Shown here: piece after piece, positions 1 through 11,626 of the stretch
How positions within the stretch are numbered: position 1 is the stretch's first letter
Layout: the number at the start of each line of letters is the position of its first letter
Origin: Intrasporangium flavum
GTDB lineage: Bacteria; Actinomycetota; Actinomycetes; Actinomycetales; Dermatophilaceae
DNA length: 64,000 nucleotides
NCBI RefSeq assembly: GCF_001956915.1
Contig: NZ_MLJO01000003.1
Coordinates: 62,001 to 126,000 of the forward strand
Direction: 5' to 3'
Program-made: the position numbers and the translations under genes
Notes under the pieces: model-generated
What the model saw: the letters and a program-made list of their open reading frames with translations, nothing else
Databases searched by the model: none
What the model was told of the DNA's origin: nothing

Positions 1-324
1 CGTAGCCGCCGAACCCGACGACCACCTGGGCACCGGTGTCGTCGATCGCCGCGCCCGCGGCGTCGACGGCGGCCTTGAGCCGGCCGGGCAGCCGCAGCAG
101 GTCGCCGCTCGGGCGGCGCGGCAGCGGCACCTTCGGCACGACGCGCAGGTCGAGGCCGTGCGCCGGCACGAGCCGCGCCTCGAGGCCCTCGGAGGTGCCG
201 AGGGCGGTGACGCGTACGTCGGGGTGCCGGCGGCGGAGCGCGTCGGCGAGGGAGAGCAGCGGCGACACGTGGCCGGCCGACCCCCCACCGGCGAGCAGGA
301 CGGAGGTGGGCGAGGACAGGTGGA

Positions 325-328
<4 letters not shown>
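1..328 (-). CDS. murG: MurG, undecaprenyl-PP-MurNAc-pentapeptide GlcNAc transferase (N-terminal part)
   Basis: Peripheral membrane glycosyltransferase that adds GlcNAc to lipid I to make lipid II. Only the first 109 residues lie in the window; the gene continues past base 1. The N-terminus reads [20 protein letters not shown]. Its glycine-rich loop GGGSAGH (about residues 14-20) is the family's N-domain signature. The start is the GTG at 328-326, which overlaps the ftsW stop as GTGA, the arrangement used at most junctions of this cluster. It is the last dcw gene visible; murC, ftsQ and ftsZ would be expected further left. Confidence 0.93.
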
Positions 329-1725
<1,397 letters not shown>

Positions 1726-1734
<9 letters not shown>

Positions 1735-1759
1735 CCCGTGCTCACCCCCGTGCTCACCC
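1726..1759 (-). repeat. 11-bp direct repeat x3 spanning the murD stop and ftsW start
   Basis: On the plus strand cgtgctcaccc occurs at 1726-1736, 1737-1747 and 1749-1759 (one extra c at 1748). Read on the coding strand each copy contains GTGAGCACG. The murD TGA (1756-1754) lies in the first copy and the ftsW GTG (1734-1732) in the third. The GTGs of the first two copies are out of frame with ftsW. Confidence 0.9.
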
Positions 1760-3244
1760 TTCGCCCCCGCTCGCCCTGGCGTGCCGGCGGACCGCCTCCT
1801 CGAAGGCGTCGCCGCGCGCACCGTAGTTGGTGAACATGTCCATGGACGCCGCGGCCGGCGCGAGCAGCACGACGTCGCCCGGCTGGGCGAGGCGCGCGGC
1901 CTGCTTCACGACGCGGTCCATGACATCAGTGTCGGTCTCGGGCACGTCGACGACGGGGACATCCGGCGCGTGTCGGGAAAGGGCCTGGGCGATCTGGTCG
2001 CGGTCGGCGCCGATGAGCACGACGCCGCGCAGGCGCGAGGCGACGTCCTCGACGAGCGCGTCGACGTCGGCGCCCTTGAGCAGGCCACCGGCCACCCAGA
2101 CGACGGAGTCGAAGGAGCGCAGGGCCGCGGCCGCCGCGTGCGGGTTGGTCGCCTTGGAGTCGTTGACGAACCGGACGCCGCGGACCGTGGCCACCTCGGC
2201 GATGCGGTGCCGGTCGGGCCGGAAGGCCCGCAGGCCGTCGCGCACGGCGATGGGCCCGACGCCGTACGCGCGGGCCAGGGCCGCCGCCGCGAGCGCGTTG
2301 GCGACGTAGTGCGGTGGCGGGGGCGGGCCGTCGCCCTGGAGGTCGGCCAGCGTGCACAGCTCGGCGGCCGAGCGCTGGCGCTGCTCGACGAAGGCGCGGT
2401 CGGCGAGGACGTCCTCGACGATGCCGACCATCGAGGGCGCCGGGATGCCGAGCGTGAAGCCGACGGCGCGGCACCCCTCGACGACGTCGGCCTCCATGAC
2501 GAGCTGCTCGGTCTGGATGTCGGCGACGTTGTAGATGCAGGCCAGGTGGGTGTTCTGGTAGATCCGGCCCTTGGCGCGCAGGTACTCGGCGTAGCCGCCG
2601 TGCCAGTCGATGTGGTCGGGCGCGACGTTGAGGACGGCCGAGGCGACCGCCGACACCGAGCGCTGCCAGTGGAGCTGGAAGCTGCTCAGCTCGACGGCGA
2701 GGACGTCGTAGGGCTCGGGGTGCAGGACGGCCTCGAGCAGTGGCGTTCCGATGTTGCCGGCCGCCGTGGCCCGCAGGCCCGCGTGCTGCAGGATCGAGGC
2801 GAGCATCTGGACGGTCGTCGTCTTGCCGTTCGTGCCGGTGACGGTGAGCCACGGCGCGGCGCCCTCCTCGGCGCGCATCCGCCACGCGAGCTCGACCTCG
2901 CCCCACACCGGGATGCCGGCCGTGGCCGCGGCGAGCATCAGCGGGTCGTGCGGTGGGACGCCCGGTGAGGTGACGACGAGCTCGGTGCCCTCCGGGGGCG
3001 CCACGACGTGCTCGGGCCCGAGGCGCACGTCGACGCCGAGGATCTCCAGGATCGTGGCCCGCTCGCGGATGACGTCGGTGGCGTCGCGCGAGACGGCGGT
3101 GACGCGCGCGCCCCGCTCGGCGAGGGCGTCGGCGGCGGCGAAGCCGGACACCCCGAGGCCGACGACGAGCACGGCGATGCCGCTCCAGTCGGCGTCGCGG
3201 TGGGTCAGGCCGGGGCGCGGCTCGTAGGTCGGGTCGAACGTCAC
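1754..3244 (-). CDS. murD: MurD, UDP-MurNAc-L-Ala:D-Glu ligase
   Basis: Cytoplasmic ATP-dependent ligase adding D-glutamate to UDP-MurNAc-L-alanine. It has 496 residues. An N-terminal nucleotide-fold glycine motif GLGVSG lies at about 29-34, the Mur-ligase P-loop TGTNGKTTT at 136-144, and the central ELSSFQL and [10 protein letters not shown] motifs follow. The C-terminal domain carries [13 protein letters not shown] and [12 protein letters not shown]. The GTG start (3244-3242) overlaps the mraY stop as GTGA. The 3' end lies in a tandem repeat that separates it from ftsW by 19 bases, a break in the otherwise tight spacing. Confidence 0.97.
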   Translation of the reverse strand: MTFDPTYEPRPGLTHRDADWSGIAVLVVGLGVSGFAAADALAERGARVTAVSRDATDVIRERATILEILGVDVRLGPEHVVAPPEGTELVVTSPGVPPHDPLMLAAATAGIPVWGEVELAWRMRAEEGAAPWLTVTGTNGKTTTVQMLASILQHAGLRATAAGNIGTPLLEAVLHPEPYDVLAVELSSFQLHWQRSVSAVASAVLNVAPDHIDWHGGYAEYLRAKGRIYQNTHLACIYNVADIQTEQLVMEADVVEGCRAVGFTLGIPAPSMVGIVEDVLADRAFVEQRQRSAAELCTLADLQGDGPPPPPHYVANALAAAALARAYGVGPIAVRDGLRAFRPDRHRIAEVATVRGVRFVNDSKATNPHAAAAALRSFDSVVWVAGGLLKGADVDALVEDVASRLRGVVLIGADRDQIAQALSRHAPDVPVVDVPETDTDVMDRVVKQAARLAQPGDVVLLAPAAASMDMFTNYGARGDAFEEAVRRHARASGGEG

Positions 3245-4326
3245 TGGGACCCCACCACCCACTCGGCGTAGAAGAGGCCGAGACCGAAGGCGACGAAGAG
3301 CCCGGCGATGATCCAGAAGCGGACGACGACGGTCACCTCGTTCCAGCCGACCATCTCGAAGTGGTGGTGCAGCGGCGCCATCCGCAGCACCCGTTTGCCG
3401 GTCAGCTTGAACGAGGCCACCTGCGCGACGACCGAGAGGGTCTCGAGGACGAACATGCCGCCGAGGATGATGAGGAGCAGCTCGGTGCGCGTCGTGATCG
3501 CGAGGCCGGCGAGCGCGCCACCGAGGGCGAGCGAGCCGGTGTCGCCCATGAAGATCTTCGCCGGCGTCGCGTTCCACCAGAGGAACCCGAAGCAGGCGCC
3601 CATGCCCGCGGCCGCGACGAGGGCGAGGTCGTGGGAGTCGCGCACCTCGTAGCACTTGATGCCCGGGTTGGTCTGGCAGTTCTGGTTGAAGGTCCAGATG
3701 CTGATGAGGACGTAGGCGCCGAAGACCATCGTCGAGACGCCCGTGGCGAGGCCGTCGAGGCCGTCGGTGAGGTTCACGCCGTTGGAGGCGCCGGCGATCA
3801 TGACGTTGGCGAAGATGACGAAGAGGACGACGCCGACGACCGAGCTGCCCCCGAGGGCCAGGCTGATGTTCGTCTCGCGGACGAACGAGACGAGCAGCGA
3901 GGCCGGGGTGCGGTACTGCTCGTTCGGGAACTGCACCGCGAGCACCGCGAAGATGACGCCGACGAGGGTCTGCCCGATCAGCTTCTCCTTGGAACGCAGC
4001 CCGAGGCTGCGCTGCTTGCTGATCTTGATGAAGTCGTCGAGGAAGCCGACGAAGCCGAGCCCGCCCATGAGGAACAGGACGAGCAGACCCGAGGCCGTGG
4101 GCGGGTTGAGCGTCAGCAGGTGCGCGACGAGGTAGGCCCCGAAGGTCGCGGCGATGATGACGGCGCCGCCCATGGTCGGGGTGCCGCGCTTGGTGTGGTG
4201 CGAGGTGGGTCCGTCGTCGCGGATGAACTGGCCGTAGCCGCGCTTGACGAGGAACTTGATGAACAGCGGGGTGCCGAACAGCGAGATGAGCAGCGAGAAC
4301 GACGCCGCGAGGAGGACGCCCTTCAC
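3241..4326 (-). CDS. mraY: MraY, phospho-MurNAc-pentapeptide translocase
   Basis: Integral membrane enzyme that transfers phospho-MurNAc-pentapeptide to undecaprenyl phosphate, giving lipid I. At 361 residues it is the usual family length. Signature stretches are [18 protein letters not shown] (37-54), [28 protein letters not shown] and the HHHFE block near the C-terminus. About ten hydrophobic helices are visible. The GTG start (4326-4324) overlaps the murF stop, and its own stop overlaps the murD start, both as GTGA. Confidence 0.97.
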   Translation of the reverse strand: MKGVLLAASFSLLISLFGTPLFIKFLVKRGYGQFIRDDGPTSHHTKRGTPTMGGAVIIAATFGAYLVAHLLTLNPPTASGLLVLFLMGGLGFVGFLDDFIKISKQRSLGLRSKEKLIGQTLVGVIFAVLAVQFPNEQYRTPASLLVSFVRETNISLALGGSSVVGVVLFVIFANVMIAGASNGVNLTDGLDGLATGVSTMVFGAYVLISIWTFNQNCQTNPGIKCYEVRDSHDLALVAAAGMGACFGFLWWNATPAKIFMGDTGSLALGGALAGLAITTRTELLLIILGGMFVLETLSVVAQVASFKLTGKRVLRMAPLHHHFEMVGWNEVTVVVRFWIIAGLFVAFGLGLFYAEWVVGSQ

Positions 4327-5735
4327 CGCGCCACCCCCTGCGCCGCCGACGCGGCAGGGGTCTCGGGCACCGGCACGCCGGCGAGCCGGTCGCCGAGCCA
4401 CCGCAGCCCGCTGTCGCGGCTCGACTTGAGCAGGACGACGTCGCCGGACGCGAGCTGCTCGTCGAGCAGCGCGTACGCGGCGTCGGTGTCGGGCACCCAC
4501 GTCGCGGCGGGGAACGCCGCGGCGATCGGCCGGGCGCCCTCCCCCACCGCGACGACACGGTCGACGCCGCGGTCGGCGGCGTACCCACCGACGGCGGTGT
4601 GCTCGGCGTCGCTGTCGGCACCGAGCTCGAGCATCCCGCCGAGGACGGCCCAGCGACGGCCGGTGGTGGCCATCGCCGCCAGGGCGTCGAGCGCGGCGCG
4701 CATCGAGTCGGGGTTGGCGTTGTACGCGTCGTTGACGACGACGACGCCGTCGGGCCGCTCGGTGATCTCCATCCGCCAGCGGCTCACGGCCTCGGCTGCC
4801 CGCAGCCCGGCGACGACCTGGTCGAGCGTCAGGCCCAGCTCGAGCGCGGCGGCGGCGACGGAGAGGGAGTTGCCGACGTGGTGGGCACCGCTCTGCCGCA
4901 GGGAGACCCGTGCGGAACCCTTCGGCGTGACGAGCGTGTACGTGGGGCGTCCGCGGTCGTCGAGCTCGACGTCCTCGGCCCGGACGTCGGCGTCGGGCGC
5001 GAGCCCGACCAGCACGACGCGAGAGGCGAGACCCTCGGACATGGCGCGCACGAGCGGGTCGTCGGCGTTGAGGACGCTGACGCCCTCGGCCGGGACCGCC
5101 TGCGGCAGCTCGGACTTGGCCAAAGCGATGTTCTCCTTGGAGCCGAACTCGCCGACGTGGGCCGAGCCGACGTTGAGCACGATCGCCACCTGGGGCGGCG
5201 CGATGCGGGTCAGGTACTCGATGTGCCCGACGCCCCGGGCGCCCATCTCGGCGACGAGGAAGCGGGTGGTCGGCGCGACCCGGCAGACCGTGAGCGGCAC
5301 GCCGATCTCGCCGTTGAGCGAGTTGACCGGCGCGACCGTCTCGGCGACGGTCGACAGGACCGAGGCGAGGAGGTCCTTGGCGCTCGTCTTGCCGGAGGAG
5401 CCGGTGATGCCGACGACGCGCAGCTCGGGCGCCCGGTCGACGACGCCGCGGGCGACCTGCCCGAAGGCGGTCTGGACGTCGTCGACGACGACGCACGGCA
5501 CGCCGTCGACGACGCGCGAGGTGAGCGCCGCGACGGCGCCGGCCGCGACGGCCGCGTCGACGTAGGCGTGCCCGTCGGCGTGCTCGCCGACGCGGGCGAC
5601 GTAGAGGCTGCCGGCACCGCACTCGCGCGAGTCGGTGCTGACGGGGCCGTCGACGACGACGGCGTCGGGCGCGTCGGTGCCGTGGACGGTCCCGCCGGTG
5701 AGGTCACGGACCTCGGCGAGGGTCAGGGGGATCAC
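4323..5735 (-). CDS. murF: MurF, UDP-MurNAc-tripeptide:D-Ala-D-Ala ligase
   Basis: Adds D-Ala-D-Ala to the UDP-MurNAc tripeptide in the last cytoplasmic Mur-ligase step. It has 470 residues. An N-terminal substrate-recognition domain includes [15 protein letters not shown], followed by the P-loop [13 protein letters not shown] (about 110-122), then [22 protein letters not shown] and [11 protein letters not shown]. The GTG start at 5735 overlaps the murE stop as GTGA. Confidence 0.96.
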   Translation of the reverse strand: MIPLTLAEVRDLTGGTVHGTDAPDAVVVDGPVSTDSRECGAGSLYVARVGEHADGHAYVDAAVAAGAVAALTSRVVDGVPCVVVDDVQTAFGQVARGVVDRAPELRVVGITGSSGKTSAKDLLASVLSTVAETVAPVNSLNGEIGVPLTVCRVAPTTRFLVAEMGARGVGHIEYLTRIAPPQVAIVLNVGSAHVGEFGSKENIALAKSELPQAVPAEGVSVLNADDPLVRAMSEGLASRVVLVGLAPDADVRAEDVELDDRGRPTYTLVTPKGSARVSLRQSGAHHVGNSLSVAAAALELGLTLDQVVAGLRAAEAVSRWRMEITERPDGVVVVNDAYNANPDSMRAALDALAAMATTGRRWAVLGGMLELGADSDAEHTAVGGYAADRGVDRVVAVGEGARPIAAAFPAATWVPDTDAAYALLDEQLASGDVVLLKSSRDSGLRWLGDRLAGVPVPETPAASAAQGVAR

Positions 5736-7408
5736 GCGGTCACCTCCGGGCGCGCCGTCGCGCGGCGCGTCGAGGTGACGGCGGCGAGGGCGGCGCGGAC
5801 GGCGTCGCGGTCGTCGAACGGGTGCTTCACTCCGAGGATCTCCTGGCCCTTCTCGTGTCCCTTGCCGAGCACGACGACGGTGTCGACGCGCCCTTCCTGC
5901 TCCCCCTGGTCCCCCGGCTCCCCCGAACCGACCACCGCGAGCGCGATGGCCTCGGCGATGGCGCTCGAACGCGCGCCCCCGTCGATGACCTGGACGGCGG
6001 TGGCGGCACCGCCGGCGACCTCGCTGCGGGCGCCCTCGGCGACCGCGGCGCGGATCGTCGCGGGGTCCTCGCTGCGCGGGTTGTCGTCGGTGACGACGAC
6101 GACGTCGGCGCGACGGGCCGCGGCGGCCCCCATGGCCGGACGCTTCCCGCTGTCGCGGTCGCCACCGGCACCGAGGACGGCGATGAGGCGACCCTGCGTG
6201 CTCGGACGCAGCGCTGCGAGGGCGGCGTCGACGGCGTCGGGCGTGTGCGCGAAGTCGACGACGCACCGCGGGGTGCCGTCTCCTCCCGGCGCGACGACCT
6301 CCATCCGGCCCGGCACGTCGGGCGCGGCGGCCATCGCGGCCTCGACCTCGGCGTCGGTCAGGCCGGTGGCGAGCAGCGCCAGCGCGGCGAGGGCGGTGTT
6401 GGCGACGTTGAAGTGGCCGGGCAGGTGCGAGACGAGCGCCAGGCCGCGACCCGTGGCGCGCTCGCGCAGCGTGAACGCGCCGGCGTCGCCCTCCTCGACG
6501 GTCCAGTCGGTGCCGTCGGTGGCGTCGGTGCCGTCGGAGATCGCGGTCGTCGAGAGCGTCGTCACCGGCACCCCTGCCTCGCGCGCCAGGCGCGCGCCCC
6601 ACGCGTCGTCGACGCAGACGACGCCGGCGCGGGAGCGCTCGGGCGTGAAGAGCGAGGCCTTGGCCGCGAAGTAGGCCTCCATCGACGGGTGGAAGTCGAG
6701 GTGGTCCTGGGAGAGGTTGGTGAAGAGCGCGACGTCGTAGACGACGCCGTCGACCCGGTGCAGCTCGAGGGCGTGGCTGGAGACCTCCATGACGCACGCG
6801 TCGGTGCCGCGCTCGCGCATGACGCCGAGCAGGGCGTGCAGGTCGGTGGCCTCGGGGGTCGTGCGCACCGACTCGACGCGGTCCTCGCCGATGCGGGTCT
6901 CGACGGTGCCGATGAGCCCGGTGCGCGAGCCGTGCGCCCGCAGCGCCGACTCGACGAGGTAGGCGGTGGTCGTCTTGCCGTTGGTGCCGGTGACGCCGAT
7001 CATCGTCAGCCCCTCCGAGGGCCGGCCGTAGACGGTGGCGGCGGCCTCGCCGAGCACGGCCCGCGGGTCGGCGGCGACGAGCACCGGCACGGCGCCCAGG
7101 CCCTCGCGCGCGACGGCGTCCTCGACGAGGGCGAGCCCCTCGGCGTCGGTGAGGACGGCGACGGCTCCGGAGCGGACGGCGTCGGCGGCGAAGCGCGCCC
7201 CGTGCACGTTGAAGCCGGGCAGGGCGGCGTAGAGGTCGCCGGGCAGGACGCTGCGGCTGTCGAGGGTGACGCCGGTGACGAGGGCCTCGTCGTCGGGCCG
7301 GGATGCCGGCTGCGACGTGCCTCCCGTCCGGCTCGTCAGGTCGCCGAGGGCGCCCAGCACAGCGAGGGGCACGCCCGACGTGGCGGGTCGAACGGTGGAA
7401 GGTGACAC
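5732..7408 (-). CDS. murE: MurE, UDP-MurNAc-L-Ala-D-Glu:diaminopimelate ligase
   Basis: Adds the third stem-peptide residue. It has 558 residues from the GTG at 7408-7406, the only sensible start in the 11-base gap after ftsI. The P-loop [11 protein letters not shown] is at about 138-148, with TTPEATDLHALL and EVSSHALELHRVDG following. The C-terminal domain contains DNPRSEDP, the motif associated with diaminopimelate rather than lysine specificity in this family, so a DAP-type wall is inferred. A Thr/Asp-rich insertion (about GTDATDGTDW) and an insertion before GKGHEKGQE lengthen it relative to E. coli MurE. Confidence 0.96.
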   Translation of the reverse strand: MSPSTVRPATSGVPLAVLGALGDLTSRTGGTSQPASRPDDEALVTGVTLDSRSVLPGDLYAALPGFNVHGARFAADAVRSGAVAVLTDAEGLALVEDAVAREGLGAVPVLVAADPRAVLGEAAATVYGRPSEGLTMIGVTGTNGKTTTAYLVESALRAHGSRTGLIGTVETRIGEDRVESVRTTPEATDLHALLGVMRERGTDACVMEVSSHALELHRVDGVVYDVALFTNLSQDHLDFHPSMEAYFAAKASLFTPERSRAGVVCVDDAWGARLAREAGVPVTTLSTTAISDGTDATDGTDWTVEEGDAGAFTLRERATGRGLALVSHLPGHFNVANTALAALALLATGLTDAEVEAAMAAAPDVPGRMEVVAPGGDGTPRCVVDFAHTPDAVDAALAALRPSTQGRLIAVLGAGGDRDSGKRPAMGAAAARRADVVVVTDDNPRSEDPATIRAAVAEGARSEVAGGAATAVQVIDGGARSSAIAEAIALAVVGSGEPGDQGEQEGRVDTVVVLGKGHEKGQEILGVKHPFDDRDAVRAALAAVTSTRRATARPEVTA

Positions 7409-7419
7409 GTCATCCCAAC

Positions 7420-9627
7420 TTACAGGCCATCCCGCTGGGCCCGCGCGTTGCTGATGACCGTGGGGTCGTTCGCGGACAGCGGCTTGTCGGCCCAGACGTG
7501 GTAGTCGAGGGTCGACTTCGGGCTCGGCGGGGCACCGGTGCGCTCGAGGATGTAGGTCATGATCTGGTTGAAGACCGGTCCGGCCAGCATGCCGCCGAAC
7601 ATGCCCGCCGACGGCTTCTGGATGAAGACCGCGACGACGTACTTCGGCGCCTCGGCCGGCGCGTAGCCGATGAACGAGGCCGTGAAGCCGTTGTAGCGGC
7701 CGAGCTTCTCGTCGTAGCGGTCGGCCGTGCCGGTCTTGCCGGCGACGCGGTAGCCCTTGATGCGGGCGGCGCTGGCCGTGCCGTTCTGGCCGGTGACCTC
7801 CTCCATCATCCGCGAGAGCTTGACCGCAGTGTCCTGGGTGACGACGCGCGACGGGGTCGTCGGCGCCGACGGGATGAAGGTGCCGCTGTCGTTGTAGACG
7901 CCCTCGACGAGCGAGGGCGGCACGCGCACGCCCTTGTTCGCGATCGTCTGGAAGACGCCGGCCTGCTGGATCGCCGTGACGGCGTAGCCCTGGCCGAAGA
8001 GGATCGTGTAGCGGCGGCTCGACACCCAGTCCTTGGCCCCCGCGAGGAGGCCGGCCGACTCGCCGGGGAACGCGACCGGCGTCTTCTGGCCGACGCCGAA
8101 CTTGCGGTAGTAGGACTCCATGACGGTCGGGGACACCCGCTCGCCGATGAGCATCGTGCCCATGTTCGAGGACTTGGCGAGCACCCCGGTGGCCGTCATG
8201 TTCTCGACGCCGTGCGGCTCGTTGTCCTTGAACCGGACGCCGGCGCGGGGCAGGCGCTCCGGGACGATGACGCCGGTGTCGGGCGTGATGACGCCCTCCT
8301 CGAGCGCGGCAGCCATCGTCATGAGCTTGCCGGTCGAGCCGGGCTCGAACGCGACGTTGAAGGCCTGGTTCTCGAGGTTGGAGGACTTGGCGTCGGCGAG
8401 GTCGTTGGGGTCGAAGGTCGGGTAGCTGGCGGCGGCCCGGACCTTGCCGGTGGCGACCTCCATGACGACGGCGGTGCCCGACTCGGCGCCGACCGCCGTG
8501 ACCTGCTTGGCCAGGGCGTTCTGGGCGTACCACTGCAGGTCGGCGTCGATGGTCAGGCGGACGTTGCGCCCGTTGACGACGGGGGTGTCGACGCGTGTCG
8601 AGCCGGGGATGAGGTAGCCGTCGCGGGCGCGCTCGGCCACCGACCTGCCGGGTGTGCCGGCGAGCGTCTTGTCGAGCATCTGCTCGACGCCGCCGGCGCC
8701 GGTCTGGTCCGACGGGAGCACGTAGCCGACGAGCTGGCCCAGGGCCATCGAGGTCGGGTACACGCGCTGGGCGGTGCGCTCGCCGGTGATGCCGGGCACG
8801 CCGAGCGCGCGGATCTCGCGGTAGACGGCGGGGTCGATGTTGCGGGCGAGCACGACGTACCGCGTCTTCTGGCGGTTCAGCAGGGGCGTCAGGTCAGCGA
8901 CGCTGCGCTGCAGCAGCGGCGAGAGCGCGGCGGCCGCCTTGGCGACGCCGTCGGACGTGCACTCCCCCGCGACCTTGACGAAGCAGCCGATGATCGTCGG
9001 GTCGGCCGCGACCGTGTAGCGGTCGACGGACTGGGCCAGCACCTGGCCCTTGGTGTCGAGGATCTCGCCGCGCATGGCGGGCGTGGTCTGGCTGACGAGC
9101 CGCTTGTTGAGCGCGGCGGTCTGGGTGGCCGAGGCGTCGAAGGCCTGGATCCGGAGCAGCTGCCCGGCGAAGATCGTGAAGACGAAGAGCGTGGCGACGA
9201 ACATGACCCGCGCCCTGCGGCGCGGGTTGACCTTCGACAGGCGCAGGGGTCGACGCGCCGGGCGCCGCGGTGCGGCGGCCGCGGCGGCGCGACGCGGGGC
9301 CGGGCCCCGACCGCTGCCCGGCGCGGCGCCCTGGCGCTGACCCTGGCGCTGCCCCTGACGCTGACCCTGGCGCGGCGCCGTTCGGCCACCAGCCCCCGCG
9401 GCGCGCGAGGTCGACGAGGTCGACGCCGCCGACCCCGTGGACGCTGCCCGTCCCGGCGCCTTGGGCGACGCCGAGGAGCCCGCACGCGGTGCTCGCGTGC
9501 GGGCGCTGCCGGCCGGCGGTGCCTCGCGCCCCGGCGTCCGGGTCGCGGTCCTCGACGGTGCGGCCCCGCGGCCGGTGCGCCGAGGGTCGCCGCCTCGGGT
9601 CTGCGTCACCGAGTCACCTCGTGTCAC
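7420..9627 (-). CDS. ftsI: FtsI / PBP3-type septal transpeptidase
   Basis: Class B penicillin-binding protein that cross-links septal peptidoglycan with FtsW. It has 735 residues. A long disordered cytoplasmic tail (1-135) rich in Arg/Gly/Ala/Ser contains four near-perfect QGQR units at about 87-100. A membrane helix (141-160), dimerisation domain and transpeptidase domain follow. Catalytic motifs are STGK (432-435), SSN (487-489) and KTG (632-634). The GTG start at 9627 overlaps the ftsL stop as GTGA; an in-frame GTG at 9609 is an alternative. The tail is far longer than in E. coli FtsI but such tails are common in actinobacteria. Confidence 0.95.
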   Translation of the reverse strand: MTRGDSVTQTRGGDPRRTGRGAAPSRTATRTPGREAPPAGSARTRAPRAGSSASPKAPGRAASTGSAASTSSTSRAAGAGGRTAPRQGQRQGQRQGQRQGAAPGSGRGPAPRRAAAAAAPRRPARRPLRLSKVNPRRRARVMFVATLFVFTIFAGQLLRIQAFDASATQTAALNKRLVSQTTPAMRGEILDTKGQVLAQSVDRYTVAADPTIIGCFVKVAGECTSDGVAKAAAALSPLLQRSVADLTPLLNRQKTRYVVLARNIDPAVYREIRALGVPGITGERTAQRVYPTSMALGQLVGYVLPSDQTGAGGVEQMLDKTLAGTPGRSVAERARDGYLIPGSTRVDTPVVNGRNVRLTIDADLQWYAQNALAKQVTAVGAESGTAVVMEVATGKVRAAASYPTFDPNDLADAKSSNLENQAFNVAFEPGSTGKLMTMAAALEEGVITPDTGVIVPERLPRAGVRFKDNEPHGVENMTATGVLAKSSNMGTMLIGERVSPTVMESYYRKFGVGQKTPVAFPGESAGLLAGAKDWVSSRRYTILFGQGYAVTAIQQAGVFQTIANKGVRVPPSLVEGVYNDSGTFIPSAPTTPSRVVTQDTAVKLSRMMEEVTGQNGTASAARIKGYRVAGKTGTADRYDEKLGRYNGFTASFIGYAPAEAPKYVVAVFIQKPSAGMFGGMLAGPVFNQIMTYILERTGAPPSPKSTLDYHVWADKPLSANDPTVISNARAQRDGL

Positions 9628-9632
9628 CTCGT
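9613..9632 (-). repeat. 10-bp tandem duplication spanning ftsL stop / ftsI start
   Basis: Plus-strand gtcacctcgt is repeated exactly at 9613-9622 and 9623-9632, with a further degenerate gtcacc at 9606-9610. On the coding strand this gives ACGAGGTGAC twice. The ftsL TGA and the ftsI GTG (9627) both lie in the upstream copy. The GTG of the downstream copy is out of frame. Confidence 0.85.
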
Positions 9633-10271
9633 GGTCGTCGGGGCCGCGCCCTGGCTCGGCTGCTGGCTCGGCTGCTGCGTCGTGCCCAGTGTGGAGCCAG
9701 AGGTGGCCGAGTCCGTCGCACCCTGCGTCGTCGGCGTGGCGCCGGCACCGGTGGCCTTGGCCGCGGCCGCTGCCTTCTCCTCGGCCGTCGCGACCTTCGT
9801 CGCCTTGGCGAGGACGCTGCTGACCTTCTTGGTCACCGTCGGGGGCGTCGGGCTCGTGACGATGGGGAACGCGTTCTGCTTCGTCGCCGCCTCGGGCTGG
9901 CCGGTGACCGTGCCCGTGCGCAGGTCGATGTAGCCGCGGGTGTTCATCCGGACCATGCCGAGCTCGGACGCGCTGCGCGCGAGGGCGCCGGTGGCCGAGG
10001 CGGCGTCGATCTGCTCGTGCAGGTTGCTCGCCGAGTCGTCGAGGCGGGCCGACTCCCGCTGGAGGTCACCGAGGGCGAGGGACCCCTGCGCCAGCGCCGT
10101 GTTGAGCAGGAGCAGGGCGATGAGGCCACCGACGAGGAGCGCGATGCACAGCGCCGCGAACGCGCCGTTGCCGGTGCGGGCGATCGAGGACGGGATGACG
10201 CGGAGCGGGGCGGGCGCCGGTGCGCGTCGGGGGGCGCGGAGCGGCCGGGCCGTCGCGGTCATCTGGCTCAT
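9624..10271 (-). CDS. ftsL: FtsL-like bitopic divisome protein
   Basis: Position between rsmH and ftsI, length (215 residues) and topology identify it. It has a basic Pro/Ala/Arg N-terminus, one membrane helix (about 36-58, [20 protein letters not shown]), then a periplasmic coiled-coil-like segment ([21 protein letters not shown]). A Thr/Ala/Gln-rich low-complexity tail follows. The family is poorly conserved in sequence, so the call rests mainly on context. The ATG start (10271) overlaps the rsmH stop as ATGA. Confidence 0.85.
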   Translation of the reverse strand: MSQMTATARPLRAPRRAPAPAPLRVIPSSIARTGNGAFAALCIALLVGGLIALLLLNTALAQGSLALGDLQRESARLDDSASNLHEQIDAASATGALARSASELGMVRMNTRGYIDLRTGTVTGQPEAATKQNAFPIVTSPTPPTVTKKVSSVLAKATKVATAEEKAAAAAKATGAGATPTTQGATDSATSGSTLGTTQQPSQQPSQGAAPTTTR

Positions 10272-11278
10272 CGGGTGGGTCCCTTCCTGGTGGTGCTGCG
10301 GGCGGAGTGCGTGGAGGTGTCGCGCACGCGCTCGGCGACGCGGAGACGGGCCGAGGCGGCCCGCGGGTTCGTGGCGACCTCGTCGGCCGAGGGCTCCTCG
10401 GCGCCCCGGGTCACGAGGGACAGGTAGGGGGCGTGCTCGGGCAGCTCGACGGGCAGGTCCGGCGGGGCGCTCGAGGTGGCACCGGCAGCGAAGGCCCGCT
10501 TCGTCGTGCGGTCCTCCAGCGAGTGGTAGGACAGCACCGCGATGCGGCCGCCGACGGCGAGCACCTCGACGGCCTCCTCGATGGCCCGGCGCCACACGGC
10601 CAGCTCGTCGTTGACCTCGATGCGCAGGGCCTGGAAGGTGCGCTTGGCCGGGTGACCGCTCTGGCGCTGCGACGCCGCGGGGATGACGCGCCGGAGCATC
10701 TCGACGAGGCGGCCGGAGGTCGTGTACGGCTCGATGGCGCGGTCCTGGACGACGGCCCGGGCGATCTTGCGGGCGAAGCGCTCCTCGCCGTACTCGCGCA
10801 GGATCCGCGTGAGGTCCTGCTCGGTGTATGTGTTGAGGACGTCGGCGGCGGTGAGGCCGGTCGACTGGTCCATGCGCATGTCGAGGGGCGCGTCGACGCG
10901 GTAGGCGAACCCGCGGTCGGTCTCGTCGAGCTGCAGCGAGCTGACGCCGAGGTCGAAGAGGATGCCCTCGACGGCCGTCAGCCCGAGGCCGGCGACGACG
11001 TCGCGGATCTCGTCGTACACGGCGTGGACGGGGCGGAACCGGTCGCCGAAGCGCGAGAGCCGCTCCCCCGCCAGCGCCAGGGCCTCGTGGTCGCGGTCGA
11101 TGCCGACGACCGTGCATTCGGGGAAGCGCTCGAGGACGCCCTCCGCGTGCCCGCCCATGCCCAGGGTCCCGTCGACGTGCACCGCACCGGGCCGCTCGAG
11201 GGCCGGGGCGAGCAGGTCGAGGATCCGGTCGCGCATCACGGGCACGTGTCGTGCCTGCGCCGGTCCTCGGTCGGTCAT
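10268..11278 (-). CDS. rsmH: RsmH, 16S rRNA m4C1402 methyltransferase
   Basis: SAM-dependent N4-methyltransferase acting on C1402 of 16S rRNA (MraW family). It has 336 residues from ATG 11278. The N-terminus reads [13 protein letters not shown], followed by the SAM-binding [15 protein letters not shown] (about 35-49). [15 protein letters not shown], then [12 protein letters not shown] and LSYHSLEDR, are family hallmarks. The frame is open further upstream, but homology begins here and an AGAGGGA Shine-Dalgarno sequence precedes this ATG. Confidence 0.96.
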   Translation of the reverse strand: MTDRGPAQARHVPVMRDRILDLLAPALERPGAVHVDGTLGMGGHAEGVLERFPECTVVGIDRDHEALALAGERLSRFGDRFRPVHAVYDEIRDVVAGLGLTAVEGILFDLGVSSLQLDETDRGFAYRVDAPLDMRMDQSTGLTAADVLNTYTEQDLTRILREYGEERFARKIARAVVQDRAIEPYTTSGRLVEMLRRVIPAASQRQSGHPAKRTFQALRIEVNDELAVWRRAIEEAVEVLAVGGRIAVLSYHSLEDRTTKRAFAAGATSSAPPDLPVELPEHAPYLSLVTRGAEEPSADEVATNPRAASARLRVAERVRDTSTHSARSTTRKGPTR

Positions 11279-11620
11279 GTGCGTCCCTCTCACGCGTGGT
11301 GCGGATGTGCTTGGTGTGGCCTGTGGTGCTGGTGGTGCTGGTGTGACGCGGAGAAGGTCAAACGTCTGCCGAGTCGGTCGGTCGGAGGTGGTGGGCAGTG
11401 GTGGGTGGTGCCTGTCGGTGTCGGGTCGACCAGGTGGAGGGAACTGGTCGTGACCGTCGCCGTCGGTTGTCGTCGCCGTGGTGGACACCTGGGGACTGGT
11501 CCCCATCCGCTGCCTCGCCCGGGACGGGGGAAGTCGTCCCGGGATCGGAGCGGCTGGAGGCCGGTTCTCAGGTGTGCTCGTGCGGTGGGCCTAGAAGCGG
11601 TGGGCCTAGAAGCGGTGGGC
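11279..11620. other. 342-bp spacer between mraZ and rsmH
   Basis: No gene is supported here; the upstream extension of the rsmH frame has no family similarity. The region contains two and part of a third 15-bp repeat at the mraZ end and a GTG/TGG-rich stretch (11296-11345). I see no clear hairpin terminator, so mraZ and rsmH are probably co-transcribed. Confidence 0.6.
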
Positions 11621-11626
11621 CTAGAA
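11582..11626 (-). repeat. 15-bp tandem repeat x3 carrying three in-frame mraZ stop codons
   Basis: Plus-strand gcggtgggcctagaa is repeated exactly at 11582-11596, 11597-11611 and 11612-11626. On the coding strand each unit reads TTC TAG GCC CAC CGC. The unit is a multiple of three, so each copy adds another in-frame TAG after mraZ. The true stop is in the copy nearest the gene (11623-11621). Confidence 0.95.

Noticed and set aside
3361..5565. A 734-codon open frame on the plus strand
   Set aside because: It lies wholly antisense to mraY and murF, which are unmistakable. Long antisense frames are expected at this GC content, and its residues are Asp/Arg/Gly-rich without motifs.
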